Shown here: piece by piece, positions 43,741 through 55,174 of the stretch
Layout of the letters: each line of letters begins with the position of its first letter
Position numbering within the stretch: the stretch's first letter is position 1
Source of the DNA: Miscanthus floridulus
Taxonomy: Eukaryota > Streptophyta > Magnoliopsida > Poales > Poaceae
DNA: 64,000 nt
Assembly: GCF_019320115.1 (NCBI RefSeq)
Contig: NC_089591.1
Location: 61,699,798 to 61,763,797 of the forward strand
Reading direction: 5' to 3'
The notes under the pieces: model-generated
Told to the model about the DNA's origin: nothing
Seen by the model: only the letters and a program-made list of their open reading frames with translations
Databases searched by the model: none
Made by a program: the position numbers and the translations under genes

Positions 43741-46700
43741 TCAATTTTTAGTGAAGTTGCTAAAGTCAAGTACATTGAGCTCATTCCTCAATCTACAAAA
43801 TGTAGCCTCATCTAGCGGTTTAGTGAAGATATGCGCTAATTGATCTTCGGTTTTTACACCTTCTAGTGATATATCATTTTTAGCAACATGATCTCTTAGA
43901 AAGTGATGGCGAATATCTATGTGCTTGGTGCGAGAGTATTGAACCGGATTATTTGCAAGTTTTACCGCACTTTCATTGTCGCACAAAAGAGGTATCTTTT
44001 CTAGAACTACACCATAGTCTAGCAAAGTTTGTTTCATGTATAAAATTTGTGCACAACAAGCACCCACGGTAATGTATTCCACTTCGGCGGTGGACAAAGC
44101 CACACTATTTTGTTTCTTGTAGGACCAAGACACAAGTGATCTACCAAGCAAATGGCACCCTCTGGATGTATTCTTTCTATCAACTTTGCATCCGGCGTAA
44201 TCCGAATCAGAATAGCCAACTAATTTAAATATAGCTCCTTTGGGATACCAAAGGCCAATGTTTGGTGTGTGCTTGAGATACCTAAGGATTCTTTTTACAG
44301 CAATTAAATGTGTTTTCTTAGGATTAGCTTGAAATCTAGCACACATACACACACTAAACATGATGTCGGGCCTAAATGCGATTAAATATAACAAGCTACC
44401 AATCATAGAACGGTAGAGAGTTTGATCAACCGGGTTACCTCCCTCATCTAGGTCAAGATGTCCTTTGGTAGGCATTGGTGTCTTAATTGTCTTACATTCA
44501 TCCATCTTGAATCTCTTAAGAAGATCTTTTGTGTATTTCTCTTGAGAGATGAAGATGCCTTCTTTCATTTGCTTGACTTGAAAACTAAGAAAGAATGTAA
44601 GCTCACCAATCATGGACATCTCGAACTCCTTCGACATCAATTCACCAAATTCTTTGTATGAGTCTTCATTTGATGATCCAAAGATGATATCATCAACATA
44701 TACTTAACAAATGAAGATATGCCCATCAAGCTTCTTGGGGAATAGTGTGGTGTCGACCTTCCCAATAGTGAAGCTCTTCTCAATGAGGAAGTCCCAAAGG
44801 TGCTCATACCAAGCTCTTGGGGCTTGCTTAAGCCCATATAACGCCTTAGACAACCTATAAACATGATTTGGATATCTAGGGTCTTCAAATCCAGGAGGTT
44901 GATCAACATAGACTAGTTCATTAATAAAGGTATTTAAAAATGCACTTTTCATATCCATTTGATATAGTTTCATTTTATGATATGATGCATATGCAAGTAG
45001 GATACGGATGGCTTCTAATCTTGCAACCGGTGCAAAGGTCTCCCCAAAATCCAAACCTTCAACTTGGGAGAACCCCTTTGCAACTAGTCTTGCCTTATTC
45101 CTCATAACAACACCTTGATTATCTTGCTTGTTACGGAACACCCACTTTGTTCTAATGACTCTTGCACCTTTTGGTCGCTCTTCAAGAGTCCAAACTTCAT
45201 TGCGAGTGAAGTTGTTCAACTCTTCATGCATGGCATTGATCCAATCTGAATCTTTGAGAGCTTCTTCTACCTTGGTAGGCTCATAGCAAGAGACAAAAGA
45301 GTGATAAGCAATAAATAAAGTAAGTTTTTGAGATCGAGTCATTACACCCTTTGATGGACTCCCTATGATGAGATCTTATGGATGATCTTGTAGGAGAGGT
45401 GTATTTCTTCTATTGACCATTTGAGGAGGAGGTTGTGGAGCATCAACATCTTGTGCTTGTACCACCATTTGCTCATAGGAAATATGAGTATCTTCATTTT
45501 CTACTCTTCCATCTTTCTCACCATCTTGTGGCACACTTGATGAAGAAGGTTGATCAATGACTTGTACATCATCTTCATCATCTTTTGGCTTGATGTCTTC
45601 CACCGGAATATTCTTCATAGCCTCCCTCAATGGTTCATCACCTACATCATCAAGATTCTCATGTGCTCCTTAGGAGCCGTTAGATTCATCAAATTTCATA
45701 TCATATGTTTCTTCAACCAAGCTGGTGGCATGATTAAATACTCTATATGCTTTGGACTTTGATGAGTAACCAACAAGAAAACCAATATCACAATGTCTTT
45801 GGAACTTCCCTAGGTGTTGCCGCTTCTTGTAGATGTAGCATTTGTAACCAAACACCCTAAAGAAGGAGACGTCCGGCTTCTTCCCATTGAGCAACTCATA
45901 AGGTGTCTTGCCAAGGAACTTTTGAAGGAATAGGCGGTTGGATGCATAGCATGCGGTGTTGATAGCTTTCGCCAATAGAGCTTCGGGGGTGTTGTACTCA
46001 TCAAGCATTGTTCTTGCAAGAGTGATCAATGTCCGGTTCTTCCTCTCAACTACACCATTTTGTTGAGGAATATATGTTGCGGAGATGTCATGTTTGATTC
46101 TAACTTCATCACAATAAGCTTCTATGTTTGTGTTGTCAAATTCCTTCCCATTATCACTTCTTATCTTCTTTAGCTTCACTTCAAATTCATTTTGAGCTCT
46201 CTTGGCAAACTTCTTGAAGCAAGATGCAACTTTGGATTTGTCATAAAGAAAGAATACCCATGTATACCTTGAATAGTCATCAACAATCACAAGACAATAA
46301 AGATTTCCTCCCAAACTCTTGTATGTTGTTGGTCCAAATAAATCCATGTGAAGGAGTTCTAGCACTCTTGTGGTTGATATGAAAGCTTTGGTTGGATGAG
46401 TATTTGCAACTTGCTTGCCGGCTTGACATGCACTACAAAGCTTGTCCTTCTCAAACTTCACATCCTTCAACCCTCTCACCAAATCATTCTTCATAAGCTT
46501 CTTGAGTGAGCTCATCCTAACATGAGCAAGTCTTCTATGCCATAGCCACCCAAGTGTTGTTTTGGTAAATAGGCAAGTCCTCAAATTTGCATCTTCGGAG
46601 GTGAAGTCCACTAGATATAAGTTGTTGTATCTAAATCCATTGAATATCACTTGATTGTCATCTACCTTGGATACAACAACCTCCTTCTCGGTGAACAAGC

Positions 46701-46968
46701 ATTGGAAGCCAAGATCACATAATTGTCCAACGGATAGCAAGTTGAAGCTCAATGAAGCAATATAGAGCACATTGGAGATGAAATGATCATTTGATATTGC
46801 CACTTTGCCCAATCCTTTAACCTTGCCCTTTGAGTTATCTCCAAATGTTATTTTCTCTTGTCCATCTACCTCTTCATCTAGTGAGGTGAACATACGAGGA
46901 TCACCGGTCATATGTTGAGTGCAACCACTATCAATAACCCAATGACTTCCACTGGTCTTGTAGTTCAC
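43741..46968 (-). pseudogene. Sirevirus pol, copy 2, three premature stops
   Basis: In one frame: protease (WVIDSGCTQHM), integrase (LLHMDLFGPT, IRSDNGKEF, QQNGVVERKNRT), RT (YQMDMKSAFLN, then YVDDIIFG) and RNase H (YSDSDYAGC, IDIRHHFLRDHV). TAA codons at 45670, 45376 and 44704 interrupt it; copy 1 has CAA at each. The frameshift of copy 1 is absent. The RT catalytic motif follows directly after the 44704 stop, so RT would be truncated. Confidence 0.9.
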
Positions 46969-46983
46969 CTACACACAAGAGAT

Positions 46984-49386
46984 TCAAGATTTAGGAATCC
47001 AAACTTGTTGAGGGCCCTTCACCTTCTCAACAAGTGACTTAGCCACCCAAATCTTCTTAGGCCTATTCTTGTTAGGGGGACCTAAGAATATGACTTTCAT
47101 CTTTCCACTAGAGTCATTTCTAAGCATGTAGTAAGCATTGAAGGCAAAGGGTCTAGCATGCTTGGGCAAGGGTTGTGACGGTGGAGTTTGACACTCATGA
47201 GCAAAGTGGCATTCTTGTCCACACTCAAAACATCTCTTTGGCTTTGGCTTTGGCTTTGATTGTTGTTGTTGAACTTGAGCCTTCTTCTTCTCTATACTTG
47301 CCACATATCCAATGCCACTTCTATCCATCTTCATGACGGTGTTCATGAGTAGCTCACTTTGGAGGTGCTTGCCTCTAGCAAACTTGCTCAATCCAATCTT
47401 GAGATGCTCTTTCTCCAACTTGAGCTTCTTATTTTCTTCCTTTAGAGCATCATCTTTCTTCTCTTTCTTGAGCTTCTTGTTTTCTTCTTTGAGTTTCTCA
47501 TTCTCAAGAATTAACTCTTTGTCATGATCAAGAGTTTCTAGCACAATGGTGTTGTGGCTTTTCATTTCTTCAAAATCTTTTATGAGCTTCTCATTTGTGT
47601 TCTTGAGCTTGACATATTCATCATAGTCATTGCACTCAACCACTTGCTTGCCTTTGCCACTAGATCCTTGCTCAATGCTCTCATCAATCAAATCATCACA
47701 TGATGTAGCTATATCAATCTTAACAACATAGTTAGTAGCATCATGTGGCTCATTTGGTAGGAATTCTTGAGCAATGACAAGAGTATCATGATTGATCTTA
47801 AGAGTTGTATACTCATCTTTTAGCTTATTGTGACTAGTGATGAGCTCATTGTGCACCCACTCAAGTTTATCATGTTTATCTTTAAGCTCTTTTTTAGAAG
47901 ATTTGAGCTCCTTGAGTTTGGATGATATAGCATCATTAGTTTCTCTAAGCTCATCATTAGCCTTTTCTAATGTATCGCACTTAGCTAAGAGTGAATCATT
48001 TTTAGCATCAAGCTTTTCATTTATAGCTCTACTCTTTCTAATGATCTTAGTGTACTTTCTTAGTATTTTGACAAGATCATCATATGTAGGCGAATCATCA
48101 TCAGCGCTATCGCTATCATCATCACTAGCTTGCTCATCATCACTACTATCATCATTTTTAGTTACCTTGCGTTCACCCTTGGCCATAAGGCATAGGTGTG
48201 TAGAGGATGATGGCGATGGTGGTGGTGAAGATGCAAGATCAATAGCAATGGCGGCCACCTTCTCATTGTCATTATCATCATTGGATGATCCACTTGATGA
48301 ATCAATATTCGTGAGCCAATCACCGACAATGTAGGCCTTTCCACTCTTCTTCTTCTTGTAGAAGTCCCTCTTTTTGCCATCTCTCTTCTTGTATGGCTTG
48401 TTCTTTTTCTTCTCATCTTCATCTTCATTGCTTGAGTCATCTTTCTTGCCCTTGTTCTTGTTCTTGAACTTGTCTTTCTTGGGCTTTGTGCATTGATGAG
48501 CTAGATAGCCAAGTTCACCACAATTGTAGCAATCAATCTCGGAGATTGGCTTTCTTCTTGAGCTAGTGAAGAACTTCTTCTTCTTGCCATCAAACTTGAT
48601 GCCACTCTTGTTTAGCTTCTTTAGCATCTTGGCGGTCTTCTTCACCATGAGAGCAAGACTTTCTTCATCATCTTCTTTATCACTTGAGCTCTCATACTCA
48701 AGTCTTGCTTTGCCCTTATCTTGGCTAGCTTTGAATGCTAAGTCCTTCTCTTTCTTCTTTGTAGAGGATGAGCCATCTTGTGGCGTGATGTGCATGTACA
48801 TCTCATGAGCATTGATCTTTCCCAAGATTTGTGTCGGTGTAGCGGCGAAAAGATCACCTTGATGTAGCACGGTCACAATGTGCCTATATTTGTCAATAGG
48901 GAGGACACTCAAGATCTTTCTGACAACGTCGGATGGTGACATTTGAGTAAGTTCAAGCCCATTGACTTTCTCTACAAGAACATTTAAACAAGAATACATC
49001 TCATTAGCACTTTCTTTGGGAAGCATTTTAAATAAATTTAGCTTTTTAATCACAAGATGATAGCGTTCCTCACGCTCACTCTTGGTTCCCTCATGGAGCG
49101 CATAAACGTCCGACCATAGAGCATGGGCGTCTTTGTGGTTCCTTACATGGTTGAACACATCTTTACAAAGACCTCTAAAGATGGTGTTATGAGCCTTTGC
49201 ATTCCATTTTTCATAATTAATCTCATCGCCTTATAGGTTAGTAGCATCCTGAGGTTTTGGGAAGCCTTGTGAGGCGGCTCTAAGAATACCAACGTCTAGA
49301 GCTTCTAAGTATGCCTCCATGCGGATTTTCCAATATGGAAAGTCATCTCCCTCAAAGATAGGAGGAGGTCCATCCCCGTGAGACAT
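46984..49386 (-). pseudogene. Sirevirus gag, copy 2, one early stop
   Basis: Starts at ATG 49386-49384 (MSHGDGPPP). TAA at 49233-49231 (codon 52) replaces a CAA of copy 1. The remainder is open to TGA 46986-46984, with both zinc knuckles: CYNCGELGYLAHQC, and CFECGQECHFAHEC, which has cysteine for glycine. The long lysine/glutamate coiled coil is retained. TAG at 46971-46969 follows five codons after the gag stop, as in copy 1, before pol. Confidence 0.88.
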
Positions 49387-49425
49387 CTTGCTCTAAGCGG
49401 TTAAGCTTAAAAATATGAGCACGAG

Positions 49426-49437
49426 GCTCTGATACCA
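49426..49437 (-). other. Primer binding site of Sirevirus copy 2, initiator tRNA-Met
   Basis: GCTCTGATACCA on the plus strand, the complement of TGGTATCAGAGC, two bases from the LTR end. Confidence 0.9.
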
Positions 49438-49439
49438 AT

Positions 49440-50997
49440 TGAAAGGATCAAGATGCCCAAGAGGGGGGGTGAATTGGGCTAATTCTAATTTTTTTTGCAA
49501 TAAACAAATCCTACGGTTAGCCCAATTAACCCCTTGTACTTAGAAAAGTGTTTCTATTAATCTAACACACAACGGACTTGCAACCTATGTTCCAAACTTA
49601 CTCTAGCATGACAATTCTATGAATGTAAAGACAAGTATTGAATTGCTCAAAGTAAATAGAGAGAGAGGAACACGGTGATGTTTTGCCGAGGTATCGGAGA
49701 GTCACCACTCCCCACTAGTCCTCGTTGGAGCACCCGCGCAAGGGTGTAGCTCCCCCTTGATCGACGCAAGGATTAAGTGCTCTCTACGGGTTGATTCTTC
49801 GACACTCCATCGCGGCGAATCACCCAAAGCCACTCACAACTTGAGTTGGGTCACCCACAAGCTCCGCCAGGTGATCACCAGGCTCCCAATCACCACCAAG
49901 CCGTCTAGGTGATGGCGATCACCAAGAGTAACAAGCACGAACTCTCACTTGACCACTCGAAGCCTAATGAGAAGATGGATGCACACTTGGCTACTCTTGA
50001 TTCACTAATGAGGCTACTCTCTTGGATTCTCAAATCTCAATCACCTCACTAAGACCTTACTCTTCTTGGCACTCACAAACATGTTTCTCAGCTGTTGGAA
50101 TGAGCAAAAGTGACTCCACACACGAGTGGAGCTTCTATTTATAAGGCAGCCTAAAAAAAGAACCGTTATGAGCTTCTACGGGGTGACCGGACGCTCCTGT
50201 CGTATTGATCGGATGCTCCGGTCAGTTCAACCCGTGAACCAATGAAAATGTGTTGACCGGACGCTGGCAGGGTCCGGTCACCACTGACCGGACGCGTCCG
50301 GTCACATTAAACCCTTACTGGAACCTTACTGGACTCGACCGGACGCTGAACCCCCAAGGTCCAGTCAATACTGACCGGACACGTTCGGTCGTAGATTCCC
50401 TTCTCTAGAACCTTACTGGAGTCGACCGAATGCTACCTCTCAGCGTCCGGTCACTTGACCTCTCTAGCGTCCGGTCGCACCGAATGTAGTCTGTTGATCA
50501 AATGAACTGACCGAACCCTGTGGCCAGCGTCCGATCACACCAGAGCCAGCGTTCGATTAGCATTTGACCCTCCATTCACTTCCAACTCTCGAACATATGT
50601 GAATGAAGTTTGCTCCAATGGATCTTAGGCATTCGTAGGAGCTACCTAGAGCTAGTTTTAGCAAGTGTGCACCACACCTAACTCACTAGACTCATCTAGG
50701 TCAAGCTACCCGTCCATACCCCCCTTTATAGTACGGCCAAAAGAAAAATAAAGTCCTAAACTACTCTAAGTGTCTCTCCAACTCCAATCGACACTTAGAA
50801 CTAGTCATCCTTAACCTTGTCGTCCATCCTTTGAAAATCGAAACGATTTCCATCGTAGGGGCATGACAACCTTGATTGCCCAATTGATCTCTATTACCAT
50901 GACCTAACTTAATTGCCTCTGCAAAACACACGTTAGTCATGGCAATCTTGTATTGTCATTAATCACCAAAACCCAACTAGGGGCCTAGATGCTTTCA
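49440..50997 (-). repeat. 5' LTR of Sirevirus copy 2
   Basis: 1558 bp with TGAAAG/CTTTCA ends. TATA box (as TATTTATA) at 50136-50143. The palindromic array lies at about 50170-50570, with GACCGGACGCGTCCGGTC at 50286-50303. Some half-sites are degraded by C-to-T or G-to-A changes. Confidence 0.95.
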
Positions 50998-52010
50998 GGC
51001 AGCCTGCAGGTTGCCACCCGATGCGCGGTGGAGAGGCAATTGAAGCACTTGCCGTGGAGATCTGCCGGGATGCGTTTTGGAGGATGACATTCTGTAGACC
51101 ACCTAGGTGTTGTCCCAACAACGCCGCTTGTTGGCCCTCACGGAAGGACCTCGCGCCAGCCATCTGCCTCTGGGGCGAAGATGCGACGGCAATTACCGGA
51201 AGGCAACCTTGGGCCGAGCCTCTGATGGACCAGCAAGCGCCGACTGCCATCTCGCAACGATGCAGGTTGCGGCTGCCGCTGCTCCCGTCGAACCGCGTCA
51301 AGTTACGGGGATGAGGTGACGGCTGGCGGGGTCTCCTCATCGAAGTCATCAGAGAAGCTGTCCTCCACCAGACGCCCCGCTGGACTACCAACCGGACAGA
51401 AGGGGGTAGCGAAGAGGGAGAGAGAGGACGACGACGCCGTAGTGGAGTTCCGCCCGGTGGTTGTCGCCGGGTCGAGCGCCGTAGTCTCGGCCCCCGCGGA
51501 ACAGGGCCCTGCGCCCCGCTGCTTGCGTGGGCGCAGGAGACCCAGGCACCGCCTGGCCGTGCGAGGCTGCCACTACCGTAACCTGACCGTGCGCAGGTGA
51601 CTCGGTGGCGGTGGGATCTGGCCCTAGCAGCGTTGGGGAGGCTGGTGGGGGCATCTACACTGGTGCGGATAGTGTGGGCCCCACAGGCGGCGGCGGTAGC
51701 TGTGCATCTTCCTCGCGAGCGGCTAAGGCATCGGCGTCCGTGCCTGCGCTCAGTAGGGGATGACCGTCGGACTTGTCAGCAGGGGAGGATGGGGCCGCCG
51801 GGGACGGGGCGCCGGCCGGTGGCGGCGGTGTTGGAGTGGAGCCGCATCCTCCAAATGCGGATTCGTGGCCTTAGGGAGCGGTAGAGGTTGGGCTTGCGGT
51901 GGCCGGGGAGGGAGCAGGGCGGAAGAGGGGGAGGGGAAGGGGGCCACCGGTGCCGAGGAGGCAGCCGGTAGCGGTGGCGGCAGGGGGTAGGGGGCGACCT
52001 CCAGGGGAGC
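50998..52010 (-). pseudogene. LINE ORF1-like element A, 5' half
   Basis: In minus orientation the sequence leads to RIPADLHGKCFNCLSTAHRV and the first zinc knuckle, CFNCLSTAHRVATC, ending at the Sirevirus insertion. Upstream lies a proline/arginine-rich, GC-rich part with several frame breaks; the 5' border is not clear. It joins 38345 to restore the two-knuckle order seen intact in element B (56022-56888). Confidence 0.5.
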
Positions 52011-52145
52011 GGCCCGAAGGGATGCGAGTACTACAGAAATAATATGAGCATGATTGGTTGTTGAGGGGTAGGCGAGCCGGGATGGAGGGGCGGCCTAGGC
52101 TAATGGGAGATAGGACAGGAGTGTGCACTTTGGTTGGTTTGTTTG

Positions 52146-52263
52146 CACCCTGTTCGCTTGATCGTATCAGCCATGCTTATCAGCCATGATACAATGTTTT
52201 CTCTCACAACAAAACAACATGAGTCGGCTTATAAGCCACAAAAATGATCAAGCGAACATGGTG
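52146..52263. mobile_element. MITE of the CCTGTTCG family, copy 4
   Basis: Ends CACCCTGTTCGCTTGATC and GATCAAGCGAACATGGTG, 118 bp, with TTTTCTCTCACAAC inside. Terminal repeats are 17 of 18 identical, so this may be the youngest of the four copies. Confidence 0.7.
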
Positions 52264-53269
52264 TTGGTTGTAACTTTATCGGTGATACTAGATGGGAGCC
52301 AGTTTGTTTGGTTTGCTGGATGTATAAGAGTTTGATGCGTTAGCTCACGTTTGCTTTGCTGGTGTGGTGGAGTTGCTGCTACCTCCTGCACGAAATGGTG
52401 AGGTTACCTCGTGAGGGGGAGACAACAGAGAAGAGAGGGAAGCGGAATGGAAGAGGCGAGAACGAAGGTAAACACCCACACACATGGAAGAGGCGGCGCG
52501 GCGGCCATGACTCCCGTGCACGGAAGAGGCAGCGCGGCGGCCACGACTTCCGACCCAAGACCTAGCCCTAGAGCACGCCCAAGATCCCTTCTTCCTTCAA
52601 ATCCCCCACTCTAACCTCGCCAGCGTTTGGCTATGGGGTTGAGCTTTAGGGGCGGCGGCCATGGCGGCCCAGTCTCCTCAGATCCAACATTGTAGTCCAT
52701 GGGGAGGGGAATGGGTTGGTCGAGGGGGTAGCTGCGGTGGTGGGCGAGGTTCTGGTGTGACGAATCGAAGCGGGGGTGGGCGGTTGCTGGAGATCGAGCA
52801 TGCAGCGGCACTGCTCTGCTCGGTTTGCTTTGAAGAACAGAGCAGGGGGTAACCTTATCCTCGTGCCTCATTTGGGAGGATGGCGCCATCTCCCGCACGG
52901 GCCATGCGTCGCACCACACCATCCCGGGTCGTATGGGAAGCCCGATTTTCTACGTACGCTACGAGCCTGTACCAGGGGCCTCAAATGCACGGTCCGGTGC
53001 ATCGATTTCGTTCGGCACAAGGAACTAAACACAGAGATAGTGCACGACATGGTGCTAGATGGCCATTTGGACGGCTCCATCAGGGCTACCAATCACGCCG
53101 TATGTGTACAAAAGAAACTCATGTGGATGGATAGAGGAGACGACCAATGGATCCAGACGTTCCAACCACTTTTGCTGCCAGCAGGTAAAAGGTGTGCAGC
53201 ACTAATACCACCGATCAAGATCATCCAGAAAATTAAGTACACATAAATATGAGCAAACCCTCATTATTA
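52264..53269. other. Intergenic DNA with a short tandem duplication and one unclassified ORF tail
   Basis: Two copies of a roughly 36-bp unit containing GGAAGAGGC and GCGCGGCGGCCA lie at about 52486-52555. On the plus strand, 52776-53246 is open; its second half (about 52985-53246: IDFVRHKELNTEIVHDMVLD, then HAVCVQKKLMWMDRGDDQW) looks less random than its surroundings and could be a gene fragment. I recognise no family. Confidence 0.3.
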
Positions 53270-53277
53270 CAAGATTC

Positions 53278-54136
53278 AGTGGCGGATGTAGTATAGGTGC
53301 ATGGGGGTACAGCTGTACCCCCAAAAATTCTGTAGAAACACTAAGGATATGTACCTATAATATTTAATTATGTAAAACATTATCAAATAACAAATTCTTG
53401 AGCTCAAGTACTCATCTAAGATGATGGACTATAGCTCTTTCTTCTAAAGCCTGGGAATCCAAAGTTAACCTGTGCACAAACACAAGTATAAGATAAATAC
53501 GAACGAGTTTTGCTAAAAAAAAAAGATAAGTATGAAAACAAATTAATTGGACAGTTTTTTTTTTTTGGAAAAGTTGACTCTTTTTCCTTCCAAACCATCA
53601 TTATAGTTTTAATTCGTGAAGTTTGAGTCTTGATTTTGTTTGATAATCAGACAATTTTTGGAAAGAAAAGTCATCTGTAGATTACTCGACAAATAAATAA
53701 TTTTACTTTTGTAGAACATTGTGGTATTAACAGAAACAATGATCTAGCATTTTTAATATATTACTCTATATACAAAGCACAAAAGATTTCTTGGTCTACC
53801 CTGAGTCAGCAAGAAACTAATATGCTTATGAAGACCTTGGCAATGACTATATCTGTATACTCCTAGATGAATGTTGGTTAATTGTATCCTTAGAGCATCG
53901 ATCTCCAATAGTCTTTGTAAAATTTACTCTCTAAATCATTATTTGGAGAGTTATTTTATGAAAAACGCTTTCTATATCTCTTTACACTCCGCCAGCTTGT
54001 CTATAAATCATATGAAAGATATACAGTCTTTTGGAGTTGCTCTTAGTGAACTGCATCACTTAGATCGTTTATATCATTAGCGAATTGTGTCACTCAGGTC
54101 CGTACCCCCATGACTGAAATCCTGGATCCGCCACTG
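53278..54136. mobile_element. Non-autonomous hAT element with perfect 8-bp target duplication
   Basis: Ends CAGTGGCGGATGTAG and CTGGATCCGCCACTG match the hAT CAGTGGCGGA terminus. The flanks ACAAGATT at 53270-53277 and 54137-54144 are identical. 859 bp with no transposase. A nested inverted-repeat element (AGAGCATCGATCTCCAATAG to GGAGTTGCTCT) lies at 53892-54043, of the same broad type as the one at 31641. Confidence 0.9.
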
Positions 54137-54144
54137 ACAAGATT

Positions 54145-55174
54145 ATAGAGAGAGAGACACACACACTTACTTCAGGAGTAACAATATACGCCGATGGATA
54201 ACGCAGAGGAAGATGACAAAAGCAAGCTTTTCCCGGCAGCTCGGATAAGGAAATGACTGTAGAACCTGCGAGGCCACGCAACAGTGCTGCGATATCCAGC
54301 ACGCACGAAGCACCAATAATGGACGCCTTTTTCAAAAAAATAAAAAATCTTGGTTGAGAAAGTGCTGCTGCGCGCCTGCGAGCGACTCCTTCCTTGGCCT
54401 CAGAGATCATGGTTTCAGGCTCCCAGAGAGGCTTTCCCCTGCCGTCGCATCAGTCCCACGCTTACGCCGTCTTATCGCCATCGGCCTGCCGCCTGCCCAT
54501 ACCTCCGCGGCTCCGCCGATGGCGACGCCGCGCGATAAAGCGACGTCCTGCAGAACGGCATGTCCCGCTTCCTCGGTCGGATGAGTTGTGCCTTTCGTCT
54601 CATCTCATGCGTCGGCTCTCCATGGCGTTTCGTTTTCCTCCTGCCGCTGCATGGTCCTGTGGCGCGGATCGCTGCTCCGGTTGCCATCCCCGGCCGGAGG
54701 CCCACGCCGGCCTGTGATTACTGGGCGATTAATTGGGTGTCACGTCCGAAAAAGCTTGGCTTCCCTGTGAGTGATCCTCCCCCTGATCAAGCTGCTTTAT
54801 GAGAGTTCAATGTGATGGCGTTCACGCTGAAAAGGCACCGATCGTCCTAGTGACTGGATCATCTGATTGACCAGGATGCCTTCTTGAACTTGAACCAATC
54901 AGGCAAGGAAACGCATCGATCCGGTTGTGCGGATCCCTGGCGGCCGTGGTGTGAACGGATCCCTGGCGTATCTCCAGACTACGGCGGGGCTCTAGTTGGT
55001 CGTTCAGGGGTGCACCTTGCACAGCACTTGCGGATTGTGACGACAGGCTGAGGCTGCTGCAATGTAGGTCTGGTTCTAATTGCTCTAGGTTTCGGTCGAC
55101 TTCTCGTCCACGCTGGCTCCGCCATCTGCGACGCCGACCTGCCATCTCACAAAGCAAGCCCGGCCAAAAATGTC
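54145..55174. other. GC-rich intergenic DNA, no supported gene
   Basis: Overlapping ORFs of 60-110 codons occur in several frames between 54350 and 55160, as expected of GC-rich DNA. None shows a domain or splice pattern. It could include upstream LINE or gene-derived sequence, which I cannot identify. Confidence 0.35.

Larger units (their letters stand above)
38346..50997 (-). mobile_element. Sirevirus copy 2, complete with two LTRs, inverted relative to copy 1
   Basis: 12,652 bp on the minus strand with the same order as copy 1: 5' LTR 50997-49440, gag, pol, spacer array, ORF3, polypurine tract, 3' LTR 39894-38346. The flanks GGTAG (38341-38345) and GGCAG (50998-51002) differ at one base. 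The paralogous LINE near 56395 has GGCAG, so the left one mutated C to T. Gag-pol lies in one continuous frame broken only by four TAA codons, each CAA in copy 1, plus the normal gag stops. About 610 bp of ORF3 are deleted, accounting for most of the size difference. Confidence 0.93.
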
